A DNA stretch of 13,944 nt from Actinomycetes bacterium (lineage in GTDB: Bacteria > Actinomycetota > Actinomycetes > Mycobacteriales > Mycobacteriaceae): contig JAEZIA010000354.1 of the NCBI GenBank assembly GCA_023416315.1, positions 1-13,944 of the forward strand. Reading direction: 5' to 3'. The position numbers were made by a program, and so were the translations under genes. Below the pieces are notes generated by a model that saw nothing but the letters and a program-made list of their open reading frames with translations, did no database searches and had not been told where the DNA came from. Below, piece after piece: positions 7,017-12,811 of the stretch. Numbering within the stretch: the first letter of the stretch is position 1; each line of letters opens with the position of its first letter.

Positions 7017-8222
7017 GTGCCCCTTCACATCACGGACGCCAGCCACGCGCTGGCGGTCGCCGCGGAGCTTTCCGAGACCTTCGCCGCTGAGGCCGGCGAA
7101 CGCGACTGCGGCCGCCAGCTGCCCTACGAGCAGGTTCACGCCCTGAAAGACGCTGGGCTACTTGCCTTATCCGTTCCGGTGGAACACGGGGGTATCGGCG
7201 CTCAGGCGTCGGTGATCGCCGAGGTGTTCCGGTTGATCGCCCACGCCGATGCGTCACTGGCCCAGATTCCGCACTCGCACTACACCTTCCTGGAGGCGGT
7301 GCGGCTGCAGGGCAGCCCCGATCAGCAGGCGTTCTTCTACGAGAAGGTGTTGGCTGGGGCCTTGTTCGCCAACGCACAGTCCGAGCGCGGCCCGCACACG
7401 ATCGACGTCGACACCACCACCCTGGTGCCCACCGATGCCGGTGACTACCTTCTGACGGGCCGTAAGTTCTATTCCACCGGTGCACTTTTCGCCGATTGGG
7501 TGATCGTGCGGGCCTCCCTGCCGGAGAACCCCGCACAGCCACCGACGTCGTCGACCCCGAAGGCACTGGCGTTCGTCGCGGCCGGCACACCCGGGCTGAC
7601 CGTTATCGACGACTGGGACGGGATGGGCCAGCGGACCACCGCATCCGGCACGGTGACGCTCGACGATGTTCGGTTACCGGCCGCGCAGGTGGTGCCGTTC
7701 ACCCCGATCTTCGCTCGTCCCACCGTCTATGGCGCGCGGGCGCAGTTGTTTCACGCGGCGCTGGATGTGGGGATTGCCACCGCCGCGCTGGCCGAGGGTG
7801 TTCGGCAGGCCGCCACGGCGCGGCCCCACTTCGAGACCGATGTGTCCGTGGCAGCCGACGATCCGACGCTGATCCAGGTCGCCGGCGATGTGACCGTGAC
7901 CGTCCGTGCCGCACAGGCACTTCTGGCCGAGGCCGGCCGAGCGGTGGACGCTGCGACGGCGAATCTCGACGCGGACAGCGCGGCGGAGGCGTCGATCGCG
8001 GTCGCGGTGGCCAAGGTGGCCGCCACCCGGGCGTCACTCGAAGCGTCCACCACGCTGTTCGAGCTCGGCGGTACCCGCAGCGCGTCCGGGTCGGCCAACC
8101 TCTCTCGGTACTGGCGCGATGCCCGCACCCACACGTTGCACGACGCGACGCGCTGGAAGGTGCACCACATCGGTCGGTACCCCTTGTCCGGGACGAAACC
8201 GCCCCGGCACGGTCAGCTCTGA
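7017..8222 (+). CDS. sfnB: SfnB-family sulfur acquisition oxidoreductase (acyl-CoA dehydrogenase/DszC fold)
   Basis: The GTG at 7017 lies 8 nt after the ssuD stop, with a weak AGG about 7 nt upstream, and gives 401 aa, usual for SfnB. Features of the acyl-CoA dehydrogenase fold include LKDAGLLALSVPVEHGG (about 45-60) and a flavin-domain segment LTGRKFYSTGALFADW. The ending RDARTHTLHDATRWK (370-384, with His372 and His375) is characteristic of SfnB and DszC/DszA-type sulfur oxygenases. IPHSHYTF places His86 and His88 where DszC has an active-site His. Family members use reduced flavin and oxygen to oxidise organosulfur compounds such as sulfones. Coupling to ssuD supports a role in desulfonation or sulfone use. 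The exact reaction is not known. The 3' end overlaps the convergent tetR gene by 10 nt. Confidence 0.88.
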   Translation: MPLHITDASHALAVAAELSETFAAEAGERDCGRQLPYEQVHALKDAGLLALSVPVEHGGIGAQASVIAEVFRLIAHADASLAQIPHSHYTFLEAVRLQGSPDQQAFFYEKVLAGALFANAQSERGPHTIDVDTTTLVPTDAGDYLLTGRKFYSTGALFADWVIVRASLPENPAQPPTSSTPKALAFVAAGTPGLTVIDDWDGMGQRTTASGTVTLDDVRLPAAQVVPFTPIFARPTVYGARAQLFHAALDVGIATAALAEGVRQAATARPHFETDVSVAADDPTLIQVAGDVTVTVRAAQALLAEAGRAVDAATANLDADSAAEASIAVAVAKVAATRASLEASTTLFELGGTRSASGSANLSRYWRDARTHTLHDATRWKVHHIGRYPLSGTKPPRHGQL

Positions 8223-8824
8223 GCCGGCCGCTCCCCCATTCGGCATTCGCTGCTGCTCGGCACTGAGGACGTCTGCGGCTGCGACATCGCCCAGCGCGAA
8301 GCCAGGGCTTCGCAGATGGCGCGTTGCTCGGCTTCGTTCTGGTGGTGCATGAGGAGTCCTTCGACGGTGAAGATGCCGATCATCACCTCGGCTTCCACGG
8401 TCGAAGGCGGCACTCCCACCGTCTCCAATTCGTGGCGGACCAGGGCGCCGGTGATCAGGTGAAAGTTGTGATGCCACTCGGCAATGGCGGGCGAATGTTC
8501 GACGCGGGCGTGCACTGTGGTCACCAGGCGGCTCATCGAAAGGAGTTGACCGACCACCCAACACAGCCGATCGGCAAGCGGCTCGCCGGCAACGTCCTGG
8601 TACTGCGGCCACACGTCGGCCATGACGGCTGTGAGAACCGCGAGGAGGACGTCGTCCTTGTCCCCGAAGTACCAGTAGATGGTGTTGGGGGCGACTCCGG
8701 CTTCCTTGGCGAGGCGGCTCATCGGGGTGGCATCGTAACCGGCGTCGATGAACAGCCGTCGTGCTGCGGCGACGATTTCCGCGCGCTTCTCGTCGGCGGC
8801 TTGCGGACGTTTGTTCCGCGCCAT
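8213..8824 (-). CDS. TetR/AcrR-family transcriptional regulator
   Basis: ATG 8824 has a full GGAGG (8834-8830) 5 nt upstream and gives 203 aa; an in-frame GTG at 8836 is less likely because the SD lies inside it. The N-terminal helix-turn-helix is classic TetR: ILE/VAL-rich helix EIVAAARRLFIDAGYDAT, then MSRLAKEAGVAPNTIYWYF (about 34-52). The C-terminal ligand-binding region (about 70-185) has no recognisable effector signature. The last residues are Ser/Pro-rich and overlap sfnB on the other strand. It is divergent from the alpha/beta hydrolase, and two operator-like palindromes sit between them, so it very probably represses itself and the hydrolase. Control of the sulfur operon is possible but not shown. 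Confidence 0.92.
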   Translation of the reverse strand: MARNKRPQAADEKRAEIVAAARRLFIDAGYDATPMSRLAKEAGVAPNTIYWYFGDKDDVLLAVLTAVMADVWPQYQDVAGEPLADRLCWVVGQLLSMSRLVTTVHARVEHSPAIAEWHHNFHLITGALVRHELETVGVPPSTVEAEVMIGIFTVEGLLMHHQNEAEQRAICEALASRWAMSQPQTSSVPSSSECRMGERPAQS

Positions 8825-8854
8825 CACGTCCTCCACTGCCGTCTATGTCACACG

Positions 8855-8874
8855 TTGTTGAATGTCATTCAAGA
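8855..8874. promoter_or_regulatory. Operator copy 1 for the TetR regulator
   Basis: The unit is TTGTTGAATGTCATTCAAGA. Its core TTGAATG-T-CATTCAA (8858-8872) is a perfect 15-bp palindrome with a one-base centre. An almost identical unit lies 32 bp to the right. The TTGAAT of this core also serves as the predicted -35 box of the hydrolase gene. Confidence 0.75.
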
Positions 8875-8886
8875 CGCTGTTACGTT
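8858..8886 (+). promoter_or_regulatory. Predicted promoter of the alpha/beta hydrolase gene
   Basis: TTGAAT (8858-8863) and TACGTT (8881-8886, TANNNT type) are separated by 17 nt. The -35 lies inside operator 1 and the expected start site falls inside operator 2, a layout suited to repression by the TetR protein. Confidence 0.5.
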
Positions 8887-8906
8887 TTGTTGAACGCCAT
8901 TCAAGA
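8887..8906. promoter_or_regulatory. Operator copy 2 for the TetR regulator
   Basis: The unit is TTGTTGAACGCCATTCAAGA and differs from copy 1 at two of 20 positions, both T to C. Its core TTGAA-N5-TTCAA (8890-8904) is symmetric in the outer five bases. The two copies are in the same orientation with a 32-bp period, about three helical turns, so two dimers could bind on the same DNA face. Confidence 0.72.
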
Positions 8907-8927
8907 TAGCCGACGGAGACCATGAGA

Positions 8928-9866
8928 ATGAACCAACCACGTCGTTACGTCCGCAGTGACGTCACCTTTGACTCCGATGGCACCCCCTGCGCCGCGTGGT
9001 TCTACCGACCCGAGGGCGTTGAGAATCCGCCCATCGTCGTCATGGCACACGGGTTCGCCGCCTTCCGCGAGCTGCGGTTGGACGCCTACGCCGCGCGATT
9101 CGCCCAAGCCGGCTACGCCGCCCTGGTATTCGACTACCGGCACTGGGGTGCCAGCGACGGACAACCCCGCCGCATCCTCGACATCGCCAAACAGCAGGCG
9201 GACTGGCGGGCCGCGATCGCCTACGCCCGTAACCTGGACAACGTCGACGCCACCCGGGTGGTCGGATGGGGTTCCTCCTTCGGCGGCGGCCACGTTCTCA
9301 CATTGGCCGCCCGCGACCACGGTTTCGCAGCCGCCATCGTCCAGGTCCCCCACGTCAGCGGACCCGCCTCAGCCTTTTCGCAACCCCCCGCTTTGGTAGC
9401 GCGCCTCGTCGCGGCGGGACTGCGCGATCAGATCGGCGCCTGGCTCGGGCGTGCACCGCACCGGGTCAAGTCCATCGGCAGGCCCGGCGAATTCGCCATG
9501 ATGACGTCACCCGGTGCGTATGAACTGGTCGAGGAAATGGCCGGGGGTGAAGCGGCCGAGCACATGCGCGCGCAACTCGAGGCGGAGAACAGCGTCGCCG
9601 CCCGCATCGCTCTGCGCGTACCGCTGTATTCACCCGGTCGGCACGCCGCCAGGATCACTGCTCCGACGTTGGTGCAACTCGCTACGAAAGACGATGTCAC
9701 GCCATACGAGAAGGCCCGCAAGATCGTGGCCCGAATCCCGAACGCCGAGGTGCGGTCCTACGACTGCACTCACTTCGAGCCCTATCTGGACCCGCACTTC
9801 GAGCAGATCGTGACCGATCAGATTGCCTTCCTGGACCGTCACGTCGGCGGTGGCAGCACCCGATGA
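8928..9866 (+). CDS. Alpha/beta hydrolase (dienelactone-hydrolase/S9-like fold)
   Basis: ATG 8928 is 9 nt after GGAG (8915-8918); the in-frame ATG at 8922 is only 3 nt away and less likely. The 312-aa product has the strand-turn HGF oxyanion motif (VVMAHGFAAFRELRLD) and a nucleophile elbow GWGSSFGGG with Ser117. A probable acid is Asp255 or Asp256 in LATKDDVTPY, and the catalytic His282 is in CTHFEPY. The mid-protein region (about 140-220) looks like a cap. It hydrolyses an ester, lactone or similar bond; the substrate is unknown. It is controlled, by inference, by the divergent TetR protein. No signal peptide is present, so it is cytosolic. It converges on the broken cadI gene with only 16 nt between. 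Confidence 0.88.
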   Translation: MNQPRRYVRSDVTFDSDGTPCAAWFYRPEGVENPPIVVMAHGFAAFRELRLDAYAARFAQAGYAALVFDYRHWGASDGQPRRILDIAKQQADWRAAIAYARNLDNVDATRVVGWGSSFGGGHVLTLAARDHGFAAAIVQVPHVSGPASAFSQPPALVARLVAAGLRDQIGAWLGRAPHRVKSIGRPGEFAMMTSPGAYELVEEMAGGEAAEHMRAQLEAENSVAARIALRVPLYSPGRHAARITAPTLVQLATKDDVTPYEKARKIVARIPNAEVRSYDCTHFEPYLDPHFEQIVTDQIAFLDRHVGGGSTR

Positions 9867-9882
9867 GCGCACCGGGGACCCC

Positions 9883-10229
9883 TCAGCAGCAGGCGTTCGG
9901 AACTTCGGCGTCGGCGGCCTCGGCGGCGGACCCACCGCAGCACACACCACCCGCACTGTCGCCGCTGCCGTCGAGATGCTGCGGGCTGGTGCCGAACGTC
10001 TCCGCGTCGGACAGCACCGGGTAAACCTCCCACTTCTCGCCGGCCGGGCCGGTCACCCAGACCTTGTCCTGGGCGACGAAGCAGCAGGTGGTGTTCATTT
10101 CCTCGTCGGTAAACAGCCCGGCATCGGCCATCCGCGAGATCTCGGCGTGCACGGTGGCGCTGGACTCGACCTCGACACCGAGGCCTCGTCGAGGTTGTCG
10201 ACGTTGAGGGCGAGTTGGACGCGAGACAT
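9883..10229 (-). pseudogene. cadI: cadI pseudogene (cadmium-induced protein CadI/ArsI family), internal frameshifting deletion
   Basis: The minus strand starts with ATG 10229 and MSRVQLALNVDNLDE, the CadI N-terminus. At about 10184-10182 the CadI reading jumps straight to LGVEVESSATVHAEI, in a different frame. Compared with M. tuberculosis CadI (152 aa) about 46 residues are missing (roughly 16-61, including the first half of the glyoxalase/VOC domain and its His). Read from the ATG, translation becomes nonsense and ends at TGA 10097-10095 after 44 codons. The remaining C-terminal frame is still clean: TTCC, DKVWVTGPAGEKWEVYPVL, SDAETFG and a Cys-rich tail with two CC pairs. Family members respond to cadmium or arsenic, and ArsI cleaves C-As bonds; this copy cannot be functional as it stands. 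A sequencing error would not explain a loss of 46 codons. Confidence 0.85.
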
Positions 10230-10240
10230 GGGAACCCCCG

Positions 10241-10531
10241 ATGAGCGAGGATGACGCCTTGCAGGTGGCGCTGCGACTCAAGGCGCTCGCCGACCCGATG
10301 CGCGTGCGCATGATGTCCGTGTTGTTCAGTTCCCCTGCGGGCGAAGAGAACAGCGGCGACTTATCCGCAGTGCTGGGATTGCCTGAGTCCACCGTCAGTC
10401 ATCATCTCGCTCAACTTCGTCGGGCGGGATTCGTCGTGTCGGATCGGCGGGGAATGAACGTCTTCCATCGCCGCGCGCCCGATGCGCTCGGCGCACTGTG
10501 TGCCGTGCTCGACCCGGATTGCTGCCGCTGA
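10241..10531 (+). CDS. arsR: ArsR/SmtB-family metalloregulatory repressor
   Basis: This 96-aa winged-helix protein has ALRLKALADPMRVRMMSVL as its first helices (about 9-28). The recognition helix region is LPESTVSHHLAQLRRAGFV (about 49-66), then wing RRGMNVFHR and a C-terminal CC pair (DPDCCR) likely to bind metal or metalloid. It is short at the N-terminus: from memory, related repressors have 15-20 extra residues there with further cysteines. The in-frame upstream codons offer no other start. Only 11 bp separate it from the cadI start on the other strand, which normally forms its target. It probably represses its own region and releases DNA on As(III) or Cd(II). With cadI broken and no arsC or efflux gene nearby it may be a relic. 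Confidence 0.85.
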   Translation: MSEDDALQVALRLKALADPMRVRMMSVLFSSPAGEENSGDLSAVLGLPESTVSHHLAQLRRAGFVVSDRRGMNVFHRRAPDALGALCAVLDPDCCR

Positions 10532-10541
10532 CTCACTCGTC

Positions 10542-10573
10542 GGGCTGTGCGCGATGGCGATGGCACGGAGCCC
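10542..10573 (+). terminator. Possible hairpin terminator after arsR
   Basis: GGGCT-GTGC (10542-10550) pairs with GCAC-(GG)-AGCCC (10563-10573), a 9-bp stem with a 2-nt bulge and a 12-nt loop, starting 10 nt after the arsR stop. There is no U-tract, which is common for actinobacterial hairpin terminators. It would insulate the AbiE promoter. Confidence 0.35.
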
Positions 10574-10582
10574 AGACTGACG

Positions 10583-10611
10583 TTGCGCTATGAGTACGCA
10601 TTTCGTACTCT
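10583..10611 (+). promoter_or_regulatory. Predicted promoter of the AbiE/MenAT operon
   Basis: TTGCGC (10583-10588), a 17-nt spacer and TACTCT (10606-10611, TANNNT type). The -10 box overlaps the end of the left operator arm, and the expected start site (about 10618) lies in the right arm. Confidence 0.55.
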
Positions 10612-10633
10612 ACAGGAGTACGAAATGCGTACT
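10593..10633. promoter_or_regulatory. Nested inverted-repeat operator of the AbiE/MenAT operon
   Basis: Arms of 18 nt (10593-10610 and 10616-10633) are perfect reverse complements around the 5-nt spacer TACAG. Each arm, AGTACGCATTTCGTACTC on the left, is itself a near-palindrome (AGTACG-N5-CGTACT). The region therefore offers two complete small palindromes inside one large one. AbiEi antitoxins are known to bind paired inverted repeats at their own promoter and repress it. The site covers the predicted -10 and ends 12 nt before the antitoxin start. Confidence 0.8.
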
Positions 10634-10645
10634 TGAGGAGTGATC

Positions 10646-11299
10646 GTGGCCCAGACCCGAAGCACGCCGATTCCTACCGCCCTCGCGCAGGCTCCGCTGC
10701 GCACAATCCGGCCACGCGACGCCGCTGCCGTGTATGCCCACCCCCGGACCCAGCTGGTCCGACTGACGGATCGCGGTCTGCTCCACCGCCTCGCCGACGG
10801 CTACTACGTGGTCGTTCCTCAGGGCATGGTGGGGCGCCGGTGGCTCCCGGACCTGGAGGCCGCCGCCGCGGGAATTGCCACAACGATCTACGGCCATGAC
10901 GACATCGTCGTCATGGGACTCAGTGCCGCACGTCTGCACGGAGTCCTTCCACGCGCCGTGGCATCCGCAATCGTGGCGGTGCCACGCCGCCACCATCCCG
11001 TCGCACTGACCGATAGGCCCGCCGTTGTGCGGTTCGTCCAGCGCGATACCCGCAGTCTCGACGCCGAACGTATTCCTACCGAACTGGGGCCGACGTTGGT
11101 GACCACGCCCGAACAGACAGTCCTGGACCTGGCCCACCGCCCAACCCTTGGCGACAACGAATCCGACGTTCCTGACGCTGTCGCGGCGCTCTACTCACGC
11201 AGCGACAAGAAACGCCTCCAGCGCCTGGCCGCCGAGCAGCGCCGCGTGGCCTCCCTCCGCCGGGCGGAAGATTGGGCGGGGGTTGATCATGGATCCTGA
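10646..11299 (+). CDS. AbiEi/MenA-family antitoxin (type IV TA), winged-helix autorepressor
   Basis: GTG 10646 has GAGGAG (10635-10640) 5 nt upstream and gives 217 aa; a GTG at 10640 lies inside the SD. The N-terminal part (about 18-60) looks like the AbiEi winged helix: IRPRDAAAVYAHPRTQLVRLTDRGLLHRLADGYYVV. The middle contains the family pattern VVMGLSAARLHGVLPRA, resembling the Sxxx-LHGL motif, then the basic VPRRHHP and a VTTPEQTVLDLAHRP segment. The C-terminus is Arg-rich. The family pairs with AbiEii nucleotidyltransferase toxins and represses its own operon through paired repeats, here present just upstream. It overlaps the toxin gene by 11 nt, as expected for a coupled TA pair. M. tuberculosis MenA proteins are the likely relatives. 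Confidence 0.87.
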   Translation: MAQTRSTPIPTALAQAPLRTIRPRDAAAVYAHPRTQLVRLTDRGLLHRLADGYYVVVPQGMVGRRWLPDLEAAAAGIATTIYGHDDIVVMGLSAARLHGVLPRAVASAIVAVPRRHHPVALTDRPAVVRFVQRDTRSLDAERIPTELGPTLVTTPEQTVLDLAHRPTLGDNESDVPDAVAALYSRSDKKRLQRLAAEQRRVASLRRAEDWAGVDHGS

Positions 11300-12086
11300 C
11301 GAACGTGATTCGGTCGCAACGCAGTTCGGCGTGTCCGCCGAACAGGTTGAGCGCGATCACCTCATTTCCCACATCCTCGCGTTCCTCAGCCGTGAGTTCG
11401 GTGACCGCGTCCACTTCATCGGCGGTACCGCCCTGGCTCGCACCCATCTGCCCGACGGCCGGCTGAGTGAAGACATCGATCTCATCGCCATCGGCAGCCG
11501 CAAAGAGGTGGCCAACGAGCTCGACGCCACACTCCCCCGCGCCGTCGCGCGCTCCCACGGCAGGCTGACCGTCGAACCCGCCTTAAGCGTTACTGCAGAC
11601 ACCCTGCCGGTGCTGTTGCGGCCTTCGGACGGACGCCCGGTCCGGCTGCAATTGCTCTCGGCGCGCGACCGGGTCGTCTGGCCGACGGAACGCCGCGACC
11701 TGTTTCAGCGCTATGCGGACGCACCCGCGGCTGAACTGCTTGTGCCGACTCTCCCCGCATTCGCGGCGTCGAAGACGGCGACATGGACGGACCGACACGC
11801 AGCCCGCGATCTTTGGGACCTGTGGGCGCTGAGCCGGGTCGGCGCTATCGACTCGGACGCCGCCGCACTGTTTCGGCGATACGGACCGACCAACAAGGCG
11901 CCGACACAGCGCATGTTCGACCGGGCCCCGACCGACGCCGAGTGGCAGGCGCAGCTGGCCGGACAGACCCGCCTCACTGTTACGGCAGCCGAAGCGCTCG
12001 CCGCCGTACGCGAGGCGTGGCGGCATGCTGTACGACCTGCCAACACCGTCATAAACGGTGAAGAACCGATGAGTTCCAAGAATTGA
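11289..12086 (+). CDS. AbiEii/MenT-family nucleotidyltransferase toxin
   Basis: ATG 11289 overlaps the antitoxin by 11 nt, with a G-rich SD-like run just upstream, and gives 265 aa. The catalytic core is the nucleotidyltransferase pattern GGTAL (45-49) followed by SEDIDL with Asp62 and Asp64. The second AbiEii motif follows: ASKTATWTDRHAARDLWDL with Lys162 and Asp174/Asp177. All the expected catalytic residues are present, so the toxin looks active. Family members transfer nucleotides: MenT3 of M. tuberculosis adds pyrimidines to tRNA 3' acceptor ends and blocks charging, and AbiE systems abort phage infection. The target here is unknown. The gene ends 20 bp before the 3' end of a tRNA gene. 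It must be neutralised by the upstream antitoxin. Confidence 0.87.
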   Translation: MDPDERDSVATQFGVSAEQVERDHLISHILAFLSREFGDRVHFIGGTALARTHLPDGRLSEDIDLIAIGSRKEVANELDATLPRAVARSHGRLTVEPALSVTADTLPVLLRPSDGRPVRLQLLSARDRVVWPTERRDLFQRYADAPAAELLVPTLPAFAASKTATWTDRHAARDLWDLWALSRVGAIDSDAAALFRRYGPTNKAPTQRMFDRAPTDAEWQAQLAGQTRLTVTAAEALAAVREAWRHAVRPANTVINGEEPMSSKN

Positions 12087-12106
12087 TTTGGAAAACACCC
12101 TTTAAG

Positions 12107-12180
12107 TAGGGCGGGCGGGGCTCGAACCCGCGACCAAGGGATTATGAGTCCCCGGCTCTGACCAACTGAGCTACCGCCCC
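12107..12180 (-). tRNA. tRNA with CAU anticodon (tRNA-Ile2 or elongator tRNA-Met)
   Basis: On the minus strand a 74-nt cloverleaf is complete: acceptor GGGGCGG, D-arm GCTC...GAGC, anticodon arm GGGGA-CTCATAA-TCCCT, variable loop, and T-arm GCGGG-TTCGAGC-CCCGC. The discriminator is A73 and no CCA is encoded. G1 faces U72 (wobble). The anticodon is CAU. The G27-U43 pair and the CTTGGTCGC stretch resemble E. coli tRNA-Ile2 (lysidine-modified) more than its elongator Met, so Ile2 is favoured but not proven. The paired G1 argues against an initiator. Confidence 0.93.
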
Positions 12181-12213
12181 TCGTGCGGCACCTATCGTCG
12201 CACGCCGGACGCG

Positions 12214-12233
12214 CCGGACGGCGGAAGGTCCGG
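12214..12233 (-). terminator. Hairpin after the GAF gene
   Basis: CCGGAC (12214-12219) and GTCCGG (12228-12233) form a perfect 6-bp stem with an 8-nt loop, starting 1 nt after the minus-strand stop codon. There is no U-tract. A direct copy of CGCCGGACG lies next to it. A factor-independent or RNA-stability role is possible. Confidence 0.4.
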
Positions 12234-12234
12234 C

Positions 12235-12726
12235 TCAGCTCAGCGCGGTACCGTCCTCGCGCAGGATCGCCTCGACCTCACCGCGAAACGCCGACAGCTG
12301 CGCGCGCTCCTCGTCGCTGTACCCGCGGGCCGAATCGTCGAGCACACATACTGTGCCCACCACCGAGCCCGAGGCATCGTGCACCGGCAGGCCCAAGTAG
12401 TTGTGCAGGCCAAACTCCACCTCGTCCTCGTTGCCGGCGAACGTCGCATCCTCGCGGGAGTCCTGCACGAACAGCGGGTCGTCGCTGTCGACCACCTTCT
12501 CGCAGTACAGCGGCACCCGGGAGGAGTCGTCGAGCGCCTTCTTACCCGCGGCCCCCACGGTGTAGTGCTTGGTGGCCTCGCCGGCGGTCGCCGCCACCAC
12601 CATCGAGTCCGCTTCGGAGCGCATGACGAGCACCGATTTCACGTTCAACGTGGACGCGAGTTCTTCGATCCGCCCAGCCAGCGGTGTCAGGCCTGCCGTG
12701 GTGTCGGTCTTGTGAGGTTCGGGCAT
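12235..12726 (-). CDS. Stand-alone GAF-domain protein
   Basis: ATG 12726 gives 163 aa; the in-frame GTG at 12732 is an alternative and neither has a strong SD. Almost the whole protein is one GAF domain: PLAGRIEELASTLNVKSVLVMR at the start, PLYCEKVVDSDDPLFVQDSR in the middle, then NYLGLPVHDASGSVVGTVCVLDD and SDEERAQLSAF at the end. This ending is typical of GAF domains in sensor kinases and cyclic-di-GMP enzymes, but no output domain follows. It probably binds a small molecule or senses redox state (one Cys in the PLYC motif, one in VCVLDD) and may act on a partner protein. It is cytosolic, with no transmembrane segment. It lies divergent from the aldolase-like gene. Confidence 0.85.
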   Translation of the reverse strand: MPEPHKTDTTAGLTPLAGRIEELASTLNVKSVLVMRSEADSMVVAATAGEATKHYTVGAAGKKALDDSSRVPLYCEKVVDSDDPLFVQDSREDATFAGNEDEVEFGLHNYLGLPVHDASGSVVGTVCVLDDSARGYSDEERAQLSAFRGEVEAILREDGTALS

Positions 12727-12811
12727 GGCCACATTCTCGCCAGCCCCACGTAGTCACGCAATCGTTCCGCTCACCCCGAGCCCCGGCAGGAAAGGGTGCA
12801 ACGATGGTTTT

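Noticed and set aside
8855..8906. Two copies of a 20-bp unit as a short CRISPR array
   Set aside because: Only two units with a 12-bp spacer, palindromic and at a divergent promoter; operator sites fit far better.
9883..10392. 169-codon minus-strand reading frame taken as an intact gene
   Set aside because: Only its last 99 codons are CadI. The first 70 are antisense to arsR and non-natural in composition; it exists because the cadI fragment fell in a long open frame.
10593..10633. Inverted repeat as a transposon end, CRISPR unit or REP element
   Set aside because: Only one occurrence in the window, no target-site duplication or transposase. Its place over a promoter of an AbiEi gene explains it better.
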